DNA of 64,000 nucleotides from JBJMHZ01 sp045807125 (GCA_045807125.1 JBJMHZ010000049.1:1-64000); one strand, 5' to 3'. Positions 1-9,013 are shown, numbered from the stretch's first letter. Numbers and translations are program-made. Notes: a model not told the origin generated them from the sequence alone.

Positions 1-978
1 GTGCACGGCGTAGTCGGTCATCGCGGCCTGGTCGGCGAAGCTGCCGTCCTGGTCGGTGTCGACCCACACGCTGTTGCTCGCGGTGCTCCACAGCACGGCG
101 AACAGGCCGCTGCTGCCGGCCGGGTTGCCGTCGCGGTTGAGGTCGTTGCCGAGCTCGCCGCCGAGGCGCGGGTCGCGCTCGTTCAGCACCGCGAACCGGT
201 ACGTGCCGCTCGCGGGCGCCACGTACGTCGTGCCGTCGACCGCGAACGTGCCGCCGCTGGGCGTCACCTGCCGGCTCATGTCGAGCCACGTCGGGTCGTT
301 GTCGTCGACCGGGTCGGTGTAGGTGATCCAGTCGGCCACCTTCGGCACGGTGTTGCCAGCCAGGTCCTTCGCGGTCCGCAGCTCGGGCGTCAGGAGGTCG
401 ACGCCGGTGTCGAGGATGCCGATGCGCACCCCGCGGCCGTCGTACGTCGGGTGGCTCGCCACGAACTGCGGCGCGCCGATGTCCTGCGTCGGCAGGTACG
501 GGTTCTGCGCCGGGGTCGCCGCGCCGGGAGCCGCAACGGCGGCTGATCCGGCGGCGAGCCTCGCGGTCGAGCCGCTGACCGCGACGGTCTCGTCGACGCC
601 GGCGGCCTGGACTCCGGCGAGCTTCGAGACCGCATCCGCCGTGCCGACCGGCACGCGGGCCCGCAGGTAGCCGACGTCGTCGTCGCGGTAACCGACGGTG
701 GCGCCGAGCGAGGCCAGCCCGCTCGCGACGGTGCTGCCCTGCCCCGGCTGGGCGGCGATCAGCATGGTGACGGCCGAGGAGCCGTCCCCGCGAGCGGCCG
801 CCAGCAGCTCGTGGTCGTGCTTGCTGAGCTTGCTCGCGGCCTGGCTGGTAGCCGCCGCCGTGGTCGCGGTGGCGAGGGTGGTGGTGGCCAGGGTGGTCGC
901 CGATGACGCCAGCAATCCCCCGAGCGCGACGAGGACGAGCGCCCTGCGCGAGCGCCGCCCTGCGGTGTGGTCGTGCAC
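1..978 (-). CDS. Subtilisin-like S8 serine protease, N-terminal part (gene continues beyond the left edge)
   Basis: The first 326 residues of a secreted serine protease are visible. Translation starts at a GTG behind an AGGGGG ribosome binding site. Residues 1-45 form an Arg-rich, Ala/Leu/Thr-rich signal sequence, followed by a propeptide-like stretch. The motif GRGVRIGILDTGVD (Asp near residue 189) is the catalytic-Asp region of family S8. The His and Ser of the triad would lie outside the window. The insert after the Asp motif contains acidic DxDxDG-type segments that may bind calcium. No neighbouring gene shares its direction. The family call is secure; the substrate is unknown. Confidence 0.88.
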   Translation of the reverse strand, partial: MHDHTAGRRSRRALVLVALGGLLASSATTLATTTLATATTAAATSQAASKLSKHDHELLAAARGDGSSAVTMLIAAQPGQGSTVASGLASLGATVGYRDDDVGYLRARVPVGTADAVSKLAGVQAAGVDETVAVSGSTARLAAGSAAVAAPGAATPAQNPYLPTQDIGAPQFVASHPTYDGRGVRIGILDTGVDLLTPELRTAKDLAGNTVPKVADWITYTDPVDDNDPTWLDMSRQVTPSGGTFAVDGTTYVAPASGTYRFAVLNERDPRLGGELGNDLNRDGNPAGSSGLFAVLWSTASNSVWVDTDQDGSFADQAAMTDYAVH

Positions 979-1341
979 GAAATTCCCCCTGAGGTGAGAA
1001 GACTCGCTGGGGACGCTCGGGCCTGCGCCGGCCGCCGTCAATCAGGAAGCGCGCAAAATAGTCATTTCGTACGGCGTTCCCTGGTCATTCCCGTGCCGCA
1101 TCGCCAGGAGGGCCCGGCCGGACGAGCGATGCCGGCCCCCGTCCGCCCGGGGACGCACCCGGTTCGATGGGCGCTGCCGGGCTCGCTAGACTGGCGGCTT
1201 CACCGGTACCCGGCCTGGTCGGGGAACGGGCGAGCGGCGCTGCCGGCGCAGCGCTGGTCCGACCGGGCGCCTGACCGGGCGCACCGGGCCGATCCCCGTC
1301 GGCCCTGATCGATCACGAGCATGAGCGAGGAGCAACCGACC
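979..1341. promoter_or_regulatory. Intergenic region between divergent protease and rplY genes
   Basis: This stretch separates two divergently transcribed genes. A possible plus-strand promoter for rplY is TTCGAT at 1163-1168 and TAGACT at 1187-1192, with 18 bp between. A short AT-rich patch at 1050-1075 could hold the promoter of the minus-strand protease. No RNA gene or repeat was seen. Confidence 0.35.
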
Positions 1342-2070
1342 GTGTCCGAGGTCCGCATCGCCGCAGAGTCGCGCACCGAGTTCGGCAAGGGCGCCGCCCG
1401 CCGCGTGCGCCGCGCCGACAAGGTGCCGGCCGTCCTGTACGGGCACGGCACCGACACGCGCCACATCTCGCTGCCCGGGCACGAGCTCATGCTGGCGCTC
1501 AAGGGCGGGGCCAACACCCTGCTCCGCCTCACCGGCCTCGAGGGCGGTGACGCGCTCGCCCTGCCGCGCGCCGTGCAGCGCGACCCGGTGAAGGGCTTCC
1601 TCGAGCACATCGACCTGCTGCTCGTCCGGCGGGGCGAGAAGGTCACCGTCGACGTGCGGGTCGTCCCGCTCGGCGAGGTCGTCTCCGGGGGCCTGCTCGA
1701 CGTCCAGTCCACGACGCTCTCCGTCGAGGCCGAGGCGACGCACATTCCCGCCCAGTTCGAGGTCGCCATCGACGGGCTCGAGATCGGCGGTGCCGTTCAC
1801 GCCAAGGAGATCGAGCTTCCCTCGGGCGTCAACCTGCTGACCGATCCCGACGCCGTGATCCTCCACGTCCTGCCCTCCCCGACGGCGGAGCAGATGGAGG
1901 CCGAGATCTCCACGGCGGAGGCCGAGCTCGGCGCCGGGGCCGCGAGCGGTGCCGCCCAGCGGGCCGCCGAGGGCGAGGTCGCCGGTGGCACCACCGGCAT
2001 GGGCGACGCCGCCCCCGCGGAGCATGGCGCCGGCACGCCGGCGCAGGAGCAGACGCCGCGCGGCGAGTGA
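1342..2070 (+). CDS. rplY: 50S ribosomal protein L25/general stress protein Ctc
   Basis: This is the bL25 (Ctc/TL5-type) protein, which binds 5S rRNA in the large ribosomal subunit. The N-terminal domain carries the family motif RTEFGKGAARRVR and a KVPAVLYGHG segment. A beta-barrel C-terminal domain follows (about residues 95-185), then an Ala/Gly/Glu-rich tail. The start chosen is the GTG at 1342, because GAGGAG lies about 10 bases upstream and the product then begins MSEVRIAAE as in relatives. An in-frame ATG at 1321 lacks a ribosome binding site. pth follows 27 bp downstream, the usual actinobacterial arrangement. The length of 242 residues is normal for the long Ctc form. Confidence 0.95.
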   Translation: MSEVRIAAESRTEFGKGAARRVRRADKVPAVLYGHGTDTRHISLPGHELMLALKGGANTLLRLTGLEGGDALALPRAVQRDPVKGFLEHIDLLLVRRGEKVTVDVRVVPLGEVVSGGLLDVQSTTLSVEAEATHIPAQFEVAIDGLEIGGAVHAKEIELPSGVNLLTDPDAVILHVLPSPTAEQMEAEISTAEAELGAGAASGAAQRAAEGEVAGGTTGMGDAAPAEHGAGTPAQEQTPRGE

Positions 2071-2097
2071 TCCCGCGCGGCCCGATCGGGAGCCGCC

Positions 2098-2697
2098 ATG
2101 GCTGACGCCGCCGACAGCGCGTGGCTGGTCGTGGGCCTCGGCAACCCGGGCCCCGGCTTCGCCGGCAACCGGCACAACGCCGGCCACCTCGTCGTCGACC
2201 TGCTCGCCGAGCGCCGGCGCGCGAGGTTCAAGGCGCACAAGGGCCGGGCCGAGGTCGTCGAGGACCGCATCGACGGCGTGCGGGTCGTCCTCGCGAAGCC
2301 CCGGTCGTACATGAACGAGTCGGGCGGCCCGGTGACCGCGCTGCGGGACTTCTTCAAGGTGCCGGTCGAGCGCATCGCCGTCGTGCACGACGAGCTCGAC
2401 ATCCCGTTCGGCACGCTGCGGCTCAAGGCCGGTGGCGGCGACAACGGGCACAACGGGCTGCGCTCGCTGCGGCGCTCGCTCGGCTCGGGGGAGTTCGTCC
2501 GGGTGCGGTTCGGGATCGGCCGCCCGCCGGGGCGCCAGGATCCGGCGGAGTTCGTCCTGCGGGACTTCTCCGCGGCCGAGCGCAAGGAGCTCGGGCTGCA
2601 CGTCGAGCGCGCGGCGGACGCGGTGGAGTGCCTCGTCGTCGAGGGTCTCGAGCGGGCGCAGAACCTCTACAACGCCGACCCGGTGCGGCCCTGTTGA
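2098..2697 (+). CDS. pth: Peptidyl-tRNA hydrolase
   Basis: The enzyme releases tRNA from peptidyl-tRNAs dropped by ribosomes. Family hallmarks are all present: GLGNPG with Asn16, RHNAGH with catalytic His26, the YMNESG loop, the HDELD segment, and GGGDNGHNGL near residue 117. At 199 residues it has the normal length. It lies 27 bp behind rplY in the same direction, so the two are probably co-transcribed. Confidence 0.97.
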   Translation: MADAADSAWLVVGLGNPGPGFAGNRHNAGHLVVDLLAERRRARFKAHKGRAEVVEDRIDGVRVVLAKPRSYMNESGGPVTALRDFFKVPVERIAVVHDELDIPFGTLRLKAGGGDNGHNGLRSLRRSLGSGEFVRVRFGIGRPPGRQDPAEFVLRDFSAAERKELGLHVERAADAVECLVVEGLERAQNLYNADPVRPC

Positions 2698-2758
2698 CGG
2701 TACGGTCGCGAGGCGACCGGCCGTCTGCCGGCGCGGACCCGCGAGGAGGAAGAGTCTC

Positions 2759-3082
2759 GTGCTCATCGTCACGACGAACGACCTGCCCGGCTACCGCATC
2801 GAGGAGGTGCTCGGTGAGGTGTGGGGGCTGACCGTGCGCTCGCGCAACGCGTTCTCGCAGCTGGGCGCCGGCCTCAAGTCCATGATGGGCGGCGAGCTGA
2901 AGGGCATGACCAAGGCCCTCTACGACAGTCGCAACGAGTGCATGAACCGGATGATCGAGGAGGCGCAGAAGCGCGGCGGCAACGCGATCCTCGCGATGCG
3001 CTTCGACACCTCCCAGATGGGCGACACCTGGACGGAGATCTGCGCGTACGGCACAGCGGTCCGCGCCACGCTGGTCTCCTGA
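2759..3082 (+). CDS. YbjQ/UPF0145 family protein
   Basis: This 107-residue protein matches the YbjQ (UPF0145) family of small proteins that form pentamer-like assemblies. It is sometimes labelled as a heavy-metal-binding fold, but its biochemical role is not established. Recognisable parts are the N-terminal IVTTNDLPGYRI strand, a central helical stretch, and the C-terminal RGGNAILAMRFD and YGTAVRA segments. The start is the GTG at 2759 behind a GAGGAGGAAGAG tract. A longer reading frame upstream overlaps pth and has no support. It is probably the last gene of the rplY-pth transcript. Confidence 0.85.
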   Translation: MLIVTTNDLPGYRIEEVLGEVWGLTVRSRNAFSQLGAGLKSMMGGELKGMTKALYDSRNECMNRMIEEAQKRGGNAILAMRFDTSQMGDTWTEICAYGTAVRATLVS

Positions 3083-3322
3083 CGCCGCTGCCGCCCCCGG
3101 CAACGGTGGATCGCTGCCGGGTCGCGGAACGGAATGGGCTGTGCGACGGTTGTCCGAACGGCGAGAATCGGTGACAACGGGTGATCGCGTAGTCCATTCG
3201 GCCCGTCCTGATAGCCCGATTGGGGGTTCTCAAGGACGGGTGCGTCACCTACAGTGATCGCTATTCGCTTGACGGCGGGGGCCCCGCCTGTGGTGCGGGC
3301 TGACCAGGAATGGGCGGGATAG

Positions 3323-4792
3323 ATGTCTGTCAGCGTGGCCGGGACGCGGGTTCGCCGATCGTCCCGACCGGTGCGCATCCAGGCATCCAGCCTGCGTTGG
3401 CAGCGCCGCTACGTCGTGGCGGCCGTTGCGGTCGATTTCACCATCGCCGTCCTGGTGGCGGTCATCGCGTTCCTCATGCGGTTCCACTGGCCCACCGGCG
3501 GCAATGACGCCTACGTCATCGGCAGCGCCGCGTTCCCGCTGCTGTGGCTGCTGACGCTCTACCTGTCCAAGGCCTACGAGCCGCGCTACCTCTTCGTCGG
3601 CTCCGACGAGTACCACCGGGTGATGCTGGCCGGCGTGTCGCTCACGGCCGTGGTGTCGTTCGGTGCCTACGCCACCAAGGTGGAGATTGCGCGCGGCTAC
3701 GTCCTCGTGCTGCTGCCGCTGGCCACCATCACCGACGAGCTCGCCAGGCACCTGCTGCGCAGGCACCTGCACGGGATGCGCGAGCAGGGGCGCTGCATGC
3801 GTCGGGTGGTGGTCGTCGGCTACGAGCGCGCGGTGGCCAACATGTGCCGGCGGCTGCGCCGCGAGCGCTACCACGGCATGGACGTCGTCGGCGCGTGCCT
3901 GCCCCCGCACCGCCCGAGCCGTGAGATGATCGAGGACGTGCAGGTCACCGTGGTCGGCACGTTCGACACGGTGGCCGAGGCGGTCGAGCTGGCGGCGGCC
4001 GACATGGTGGTCGTGCTGTCGAGCCCGGAGATGGACGCCGAGACGCTGCGCCGGCTCGCATGGCGGCTCGAGGTGACCGACACCGACCTGCTCGTCGCGC
4101 CTGCCCTGCTCGACATCGCCGGCCCGCGCACGACGATCCGGCCGGTCGACGGGCTGCCGCTGCTGCACGTCGACCATCCGCAGTTCACCGGCTGGCGCCG
4201 GGCGCTGAAGCGGTTCTTCGACGTCGCGGGCTCGATCGCCCTGCTCGTCGCGCTCGCCCCGGTGATGCTCGTCATCGCCGTGATGGTGCGCCTCGGCGAC
4301 GGCGGCCCTGCGCTGTTCCGCCAGGCCCGCGTCGGCCGCGAGGGCCAGCACTTCACGATGTACAAGTTCCGAACGATGCGGCCCGACGCCGAGGAGCGCC
4401 TCGCCGAGCTGCTCGCGATGAACGAGCACGACGGCGTCCTGTTCAAGATCAAGAACGACCCGCGCATCACGCCGTTCGGCCGCTGGCTGCGCCGGTTCTC
4501 CCTCGACGAGCTGCCGCAGTTGCTCAACGTGGTGGCCGGCACGATGTCCCTCGTCGGCCCGCGGCCGCCGCTGCCGCGCGAGGTCGAGCTCTACGAGGAG
4601 GACGTGCGGCGCCGCTTCGTGGTCAAGCCCGGCATCACCGGGCTCTGGCAGGTGAGCGGCCGCGCCGACCTCCCGTGGGAGGAGTCGGTGCGCCTCGACC
4701 TGCGCTACGTCGAGAACTGGTCGCTCGCCTTCGATCTCGCGATCCTCTGGCGCACGGTGCGCGCCGTCGTGAAGTCGCCCGGCGCCTACTGA
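3323..4792 (+). CDS. Polyprenyl glycosylphosphotransferase (exopolysaccharide priming sugar transferase)
   Basis: This is a WbaP/PssY-type membrane enzyme. It moves a sugar-1-phosphate from a nucleotide sugar to undecaprenyl phosphate, the first step in building a polysaccharide repeat unit. It has several membrane helices within residues 30-150, a Rossmann-like central region (about 150-260), and the catalytic bacterial sugar transferase domain from about residue 295. Catalytic-domain motifs include KRFFDVAGS, QARVGREGQHFTMYKFRTM, DELPQLLNVVAGTMSLVGPRP and KPGITGLWQVSGR. At 489 residues it is full length. It opens the exopolysaccharide region and is followed by a strong terminator. Whether the sugar is glucose, galactose or another cannot be told. 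Confidence 0.95.
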   Translation: MSVSVAGTRVRRSSRPVRIQASSLRWQRRYVVAAVAVDFTIAVLVAVIAFLMRFHWPTGGNDAYVIGSAAFPLLWLLTLYLSKAYEPRYLFVGSDEYHRVMLAGVSLTAVVSFGAYATKVEIARGYVLVLLPLATITDELARHLLRRHLHGMREQGRCMRRVVVVGYERAVANMCRRLRRERYHGMDVVGACLPPHRPSREMIEDVQVTVVGTFDTVAEAVELAAADMVVVLSSPEMDAETLRRLAWRLEVTDTDLLVAPALLDIAGPRTTIRPVDGLPLLHVDHPQFTGWRRALKRFFDVAGSIALLVALAPVMLVIAVMVRLGDGGPALFRQARVGREGQHFTMYKFRTMRPDAEERLAELLAMNEHDGVLFKIKNDPRITPFGRWLRRFSLDELPQLLNVVAGTMSLVGPRPPLPREVELYEEDVRRRFVVKPGITGLWQVSGRADLPWEESVRLDLRYVENWSLAFDLAILWRTVRAVVKSPGAY

Positions 4793-4813
4793 TCGGTCGC
4801 GATCCACCTCTCC

Positions 4814-4870
4814 GGCACGAGCGCGCGGCGGGCCCGCCTCCCCCGAGGAGGCGGGCCCGCCGGCTCGTGC
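4814..4870. terminator. Bidirectional Rho-independent-type hairpin
   Basis: A long inverted repeat lies between two convergent genes. The inner arms gcgggcccgcctcc and its complement flank a three- to four-base loop. The outer arms gcacgagc and gctcgtgc extend the stem. No long T-run is present, as is usual in GC-rich actinobacteria. Confidence 0.75.
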
Positions 4871-4907
4871 ATGAGGCCGGTGCGTCATGGCCGTCAGCCG
4901 CTCGCGC

Positions 4908-6524
4908 TCAGCTGCTCGGCACCACCGGGTTCGTCGCGGCGAGGTGCGCGAGCGCCTTGTACGCGCTGAGCGACGCGCTGCTGGAGTCGACCCGGGTCGT
5001 ACCGACCGGTGCGTGGTAGTTGGAGTTCCAGTAGACGAACGCCTTCACCCGCGGCATGTCGGCCAGGTGCGCGGCGATGTTCTTGAACTTGCCGGCCTTC
5101 CACGTGGTGTCCGACAGCTCGCCCACGCCCCATTCGGCGATCATGATCGGCTTGCCGGGGGCGATGTTGCCGGCCCACGTGTAGAAGCCGGGGTAGGAGT
5201 AGCCGGGGAACGTCCGGTTGACGAAGCTGTCGTAGTCGTTGTCGTACCAGCTGCCCTTGGGGCCGATGATGTACGGGTCCTCGGCCAGCCAGTCGACGAC
5301 GTCGTTGCCCGGGTAGAGCGCGCTGAACCACGACTTGGTGCCCCACGTCGGCAGCCCGATGTAGTCCATGACCGTGATGATGTTGCGCGCGCCGTCCGCC
5401 CGCAGCCGCAGCACCACGTGCCGGAACATGTTCCGGTAGTCGGCCGCCGTGCGCCCGGACCCGGCCGTCGTGCTGATGTTGTTCTCCGGCTCGGCCTCGA
5501 GCGAGAGGAAGAACCGCTCGGTGAAGTGCGACTTCACGTAGGCGGCCTCCTTGTCGATCTGCGCGTCGACGGCGCCGTTCGCCACCTGCGCCCAGGTGTG
5601 GCTGCCCGCGGGTCGCCAGTTGATGAGCAGCAGCCGCCGGTGGCCGGTCTGCCGGGCCCTGGCGATCTCGGAGCTGCTGGGGAAGAGCGACGACGCGCTG
5701 TGGTAGTAGTGCACGATCGCCGCGGTGCGGCCGGTGAGCGACTCGAAGTTGGTGAGCGCTTGGTCGTACGACTCGCCGTGCAGCGGATTGACGCCGACGC
5801 CGAACCACGCGCCGCACGACGGCACGAGGATCGCGCTCACCGAGCAGGTCGTCGAGGAGGTCGTGGCCGTCGCCGAGAGGTTCGGCGACGGGGTCGTCGT
5901 GGTCGTGGCCGTGGTGGGCATCAGCGAGACGTCGTCCACCTGCAGCTGCTTCGAGGTCGTCAGGCCGAGGGCGTAGACGTTGAGGTCGAGCGACGAGCCC
6001 GCCCGCACCGGCGCGTAGGTCAGCGTCACGAGGTGCCAGGCGGTGTCGGAGAGCGAGAACGCGGTGTAGCCGCGGCCGACCATGGTGCCGCCGCTGACCT
6101 CGCGCAGCCGCAGGCGACCGTTCACGCCCGGCGTGGCCGTCCGGACGTAGGCCTGCGCGCGATAGCTGGAGCCGGCGGCCGTCGAGGCGACCGAGTTGGT
6201 GGCGTCGTTCAGGACGGCGTCGGACTGCGCCGTCACGGTGAGCTTCGCCGCGTAGCTGCCCGACCGGCCGGGAGAGACGGTGGTGAGGCGCTGCGCGGAG
6301 CCGTTGGTGTGCCATGCCGTGGTGCCCGACTCGAAGCCGGGGTTCTTGACGAGGTTCGAGGTCGTGGACGCCGTGCTGCTCGTCACCGCGAGCGCGATGC
6401 CGGGGCTCGCGGCCACGGCCGCGACGACGGTTATGCCGACCCACTTGCGGGTGCGGCGGCGACCGGGGGTGGACAGAGGTGGGCGTTGCGCGCGGTGCCT
6501 GCCCGCGGCACGCAGGGAGATCAT
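4908..6524 (-). CDS. Secreted clan GH-A (GH26-like) glycoside hydrolase with N-terminal carbohydrate-binding module
   Basis: Translation starts at the ATG at 6524, nine bases after GGAG. An upstream in-frame ATG at 6566 lacks a site. Residues about 25-48 are a signal/anchor helix. Residues 55-205 are a CBM4/9-like jelly roll (NLVKNPGFESG ... LQVDDVSLM). A Thr/Ser/Pro linker leads to a TIM-barrel-like catalytic domain (240-538). It opens with CSVSAILVPSCGAWFG. The likely acid/base Glu lies in EAEPEN (about 345) and the nucleophile in IAEWG (about 463). It is a paralogue of the genes at 7223 and 10578. It probably cuts or remodels the polysaccharide made here. The leader carries a c-di-AMP riboswitch. 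Exact substrate unknown. Confidence 0.85.
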   Translation of the reverse strand: MISLRAAGRHRAQRPPLSTPGRRRTRKWVGITVVAAVAASPGIALAVTSSTASTTSNLVKNPGFESGTTAWHTNGSAQRLTTVSPGRSGSYAAKLTVTAQSDAVLNDATNSVASTAAGSSYRAQAYVRTATPGVNGRLRLREVSGGTMVGRGYTAFSLSDTAWHLVTLTYAPVRAGSSLDLNVYALGLTTSKQLQVDDVSLMPTTATTTTTPSPNLSATATTSSTTCSVSAILVPSCGAWFGVGVNPLHGESYDQALTNFESLTGRTAAIVHYYHSASSLFPSSSEIARARQTGHRRLLLINWRPAGSHTWAQVANGAVDAQIDKEAAYVKSHFTERFFLSLEAEPENNISTTAGSGRTAADYRNMFRHVVLRLRADGARNIITVMDYIGLPTWGTKSWFSALYPGNDVVDWLAEDPYIIGPKGSWYDNDYDSFVNRTFPGYSYPGFYTWAGNIAPGKPIMIAEWGVGELSDTTWKAGKFKNIAAHLADMPRVKAFVYWNSNYHAPVGTTRVDSSSASLSAYKALAHLAATNPVVPSS

Positions 6525-6694
6525 GTCGAGGTACTCCGAAGGTATGAGAGACCGCCGCGCGGCCATGGCGCATGGGCCGCGCGCGGCAAGGGGTGGGACG
6601 ACCGCCGGCGAGAAGCGGTCAGGAATGGGCCTGCCGGGTCGTCAGGCAGGGGCGGGCATCAGGCTGCGCCCGGGGGATCGCTGGAGCGGCGGCG

Positions 6695-6862
6695 ATAGGC
6701 GCGCACGTGCTTCCGTCCTTCCTGCACGCCTGCGAAGTTAGCTGTCGGGTTCGGGAGGGAAGGTGCCCCGGCCGCTGGTTGGCGGCTTCACCCCAAGTCG
6801 GCCCGAGGGCGCGACGAACGTGGGTTCTCCGCTCCTGCCTGCTTTGCGTGAGTGCGGACGAC
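6695..6862 (-). promoter_or_regulatory. ydaO-yuaA (c-di-AMP) riboswitch
   Basis: Read on the minus strand, the 5' leader of the hydrolase gene contains the conserved core of the actinobacterial c-di-AMP riboswitch: TTGGGGTGAA near 6797-6787, then GAACCCGACAGCTAAC near 6753-6738, then TTCGCAGGCG, then GGAAGGA. Flanking segments can pair to form the usual pseudo-symmetric fold. The aptamer begins roughly 340 bases and ends roughly 170 bases before the start codon. In other actinobacteria this class controls cell-wall hydrolases such as Rpf proteins and usually switches genes off when c-di-AMP is high. Exact boundaries are approximate. Confidence 0.8.
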
Positions 6863-7222
6863 CAAGATCGGTGGCAGGACTAGGCGTTGCCGATCGGCCG
6901 CTGGTTCGGCTGTCAGGAGCCTGCTTATCGCAGCTCCGGCGGCGAGTCTAGCTGATGCAGCATGGTTGAAACCCCTTTGCGGACAGCAATTTTCGCTGAC
7001 TCGGACGCTATGCCCGAGATGTCGGAGTTATCGGCGCCCGGCTCGCGCGTGCGCCGCTCGGAGCAGTCGGCCAGGACGCCGCGCACCGCCGAATGGGTGC
7101 ATGGAATCTCGCCATTCGGTGGGTTGATCGACTCAAGCAGGCCATCGGCGGGGCCGATCCAAGGGGGCACGACGCAGCAGCCAGCCGGAAGCTGCTGCCC
7201 CGGTCCAAGCTCCGGAGCCCTG
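6863..7222 (+). promoter_or_regulatory. Long leader/promoter region of the second hydrolase gene
   Basis: This 360-base stretch lies upstream of the plus-strand hydrolase at 7223. It includes a relatively AT-rich patch at 6940-7030 that probably holds the promoter. A hairpin of gcagcag with ctgctgc (about 7183-7207) lies just before the ribosome binding site. No riboswitch core like the one on the opposite strand was found. The reading frame that runs through this region into the gene has no start site support. Confidence 0.35.
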
Positions 7223-8992
7223 ATGAGCAAGCACTCCTCGAGCCGCGCTCGCTCGAGTCGTCCGTCCTCCACCCGCCGCCTCCTTCGCTGGTACGCGGCG
7301 ATCGCCTCGGTCGTCAGCCTGGTGATCTTCGCGACGCCCTCGTTCGCGTCGCTGACCGCGCACTGGAGCTCCGGCCCGGTGAACCTGGTCCAGAACCCCG
7401 ACTTCGAGACGGGGACGACGGCGGGCTGGCGGACCAACAGCGCGGCAGAGCGGCTCTCGATCGTCGCGTCGAGCCACTCCGGGAGCCACGCCGTCCGGCT
7501 GACCACGACGAAGCTGACGACGGCGGTGCTGAACGACAAGACCAACACGGTGGCGTCCACCGTGGCCGGCACCACCTACCAGTCGGTCGCCTGGGTGCGC
7601 ACCGCGACGCCCAACGTGTCGGGCACGCTGCGGCTGCGGGAGGTCAGGAACGGCGCGCAGGTCGGCAAGGGCCACACCGACTTCACGCTCCGTGACACGG
7701 CGTGGCACGAGGTGCAGCTGAGCTACCAGACGCGCAGCACCGGCGCCGCGCTCGACCTCAACGTCGTCGGCTGGAACCTCGCGACGAGCGACGACCTGCG
7801 GGTCGACGACGTCCAGCTCGTCGCCGCGTCGAGCGCCTCTCCCGCCGGCAAGGGCAGCGGCAAGCCGGGGCCCTCGCCGACCACCACGTCGCCCGCACCG
7901 GCACCGACCACCACGTCGCCGGCTCCCGAGCCCACCACGACGACCCCGGCTCCCGAGCCCACCACGACGACGCCGGCTCCCGAGCCCACCACGACGACGC
8001 CGGCTCCCGCGCCGAGCACCACGTCCAGCGCACCGTCCTCGGGCAGCTGCACGGTGAGCGCGATCCTCGTCCCGTCCTGCGGCGCCTGGTGGGGCGTCGC
8101 GCCCAACCCGCTGTCCGGCGAGACGTGGGACCAGGCGCTCGTCAACTTCGAGTCGACCATGGGCCGCACCGTCGGCATCGCGCACTACTACCACCGCGGC
8201 ACCCAGCTCTTCCCGAGCGCCAAGGAGATCGCCAGGGCTCGCGAGCCGGGCAAGCGGCGCCTGCTGCTGGAGAACTGGCGGCCGGAGAACGGCTACAGCT
8301 GGGCTCAGGTCGCGAACGGTGCGGTCGACGGCCTGATCGACCAGGAGGCGGCGTACGTCAAGGCCAACTTCTCCGAGCGGTTCTTCCTCGCCATCCACGG
8401 CGAGCCGGAGGACGAGGTCATCGCGACCAGCGGCTCCGGCTACACGGCAGGGGACTTCCGGGCGATGTTCCGCCACGTCGTCCTGCGGCTGCGCGCCGAC
8501 GGGGTCACCAACGCGGTCTCGGTGGTCGACTACACCGGCAACCCGAAGTGGGGCAGCGCCTCGTGGTTCGACGCGATGTACCCAGGCAACGACGTGGTCG
8601 ACTGGCTCGCCGAGGACCCGTACATCATCGGCCCCGAGGGCGGCTGGTACGACAACGACTACGGCCACTTCGTCAACCGGACGTTCCCGAACTACTCCTT
8701 CCCCGGCTTCTACGCCTGGGCCGGCAACATCGCCCCCGGCAAGCCGATCATGATCAGCGAGTGGGGCGTCGACGACCTGTCCACCGACCCGTCGTGGAAG
8801 CCGGGCAAGTTCAAGGACATCGCGACGCACGCCGTCACCGACTACCCGCTCGTCAAGGCGCTCGTCTACTGGAACTCCAACGCGTTCAACCCGGTCGGTA
8901 CGACGAGGATCGACAGCTCCTCGGCGTCGCTCGACGCCTACCGGCAGCTCAGCCACGTCGCGGTGCTGAACCCGCCGGTGCCGACCAGCTGA
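7223..8992 (+). CDS. Secreted clan GH-A (GH26-like) glycoside hydrolase with CBM and Pro-Thr linker
   Basis: This is the second of three paralogues. It starts at the ATG at 7223, five bases after GGAG. An Arg/Ser-rich N-terminus leads into a signal helix (about residues 22-42). A CBM4/9-like module (NLVQNPDFETG ... LRVDDVQLV) spans about 52-205. A repetitive Pro/Thr/Glu/Ala linker of TTTTPAPEP units (about 215-270) is probably extended and may be glycosylated. The catalytic domain follows, with CTVSAILVPSCGAWWG, HGEPED (acid/base Glu near 393) and ISEWG (nucleophile near 512). At 589 residues it is the longest of the three. It is transcribed away from the 4908-6524 copy and is followed by a shared terminator. 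Confidence 0.85.
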   Translation: MSKHSSSRARSSRPSSTRRLLRWYAAIASVVSLVIFATPSFASLTAHWSSGPVNLVQNPDFETGTTAGWRTNSAAERLSIVASSHSGSHAVRLTTTKLTTAVLNDKTNTVASTVAGTTYQSVAWVRTATPNVSGTLRLREVRNGAQVGKGHTDFTLRDTAWHEVQLSYQTRSTGAALDLNVVGWNLATSDDLRVDDVQLVAASSASPAGKGSGKPGPSPTTTSPAPAPTTTSPAPEPTTTTPAPEPTTTTPAPEPTTTTPAPAPSTTSSAPSSGSCTVSAILVPSCGAWWGVAPNPLSGETWDQALVNFESTMGRTVGIAHYYHRGTQLFPSAKEIARAREPGKRRLLLENWRPENGYSWAQVANGAVDGLIDQEAAYVKANFSERFFLAIHGEPEDEVIATSGSGYTAGDFRAMFRHVVLRLRADGVTNAVSVVDYTGNPKWGSASWFDAMYPGNDVVDWLAEDPYIIGPEGGWYDNDYGHFVNRTFPNYSFPGFYAWAGNIAPGKPIMISEWGVDDLSTDPSWKPGKFKDIATHAVTDYPLVKALVYWNSNAFNPVGTTRIDSSSASLDAYRQLSHVAVLNPPVPTS

Positions 8993-9013
8993 GCAGGTCA
9001 GCCCGCCCGCTGC

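Noticed and set aside
6962..7222. N-terminal extension of the second hydrolase to an ATG near 6962
   Set aside because: The extension lacks a ribosome binding site and places 87 polar residues before the signal peptide. The ATG at 7223 with GGAG fits better.
6863..7222. A second c-di-AMP or other riboswitch before the hydrolase at 7223
   Set aside because: The conserved core sequences are absent on the plus strand. Only an isolated hairpin near the start codon is seen.
7870..8030. Short regularly spaced repeats resembling a CRISPR array
   Set aside because: The repeats are in frame inside a gene and encode a Pro-Thr linker. There are no unique spacers and no cas genes.
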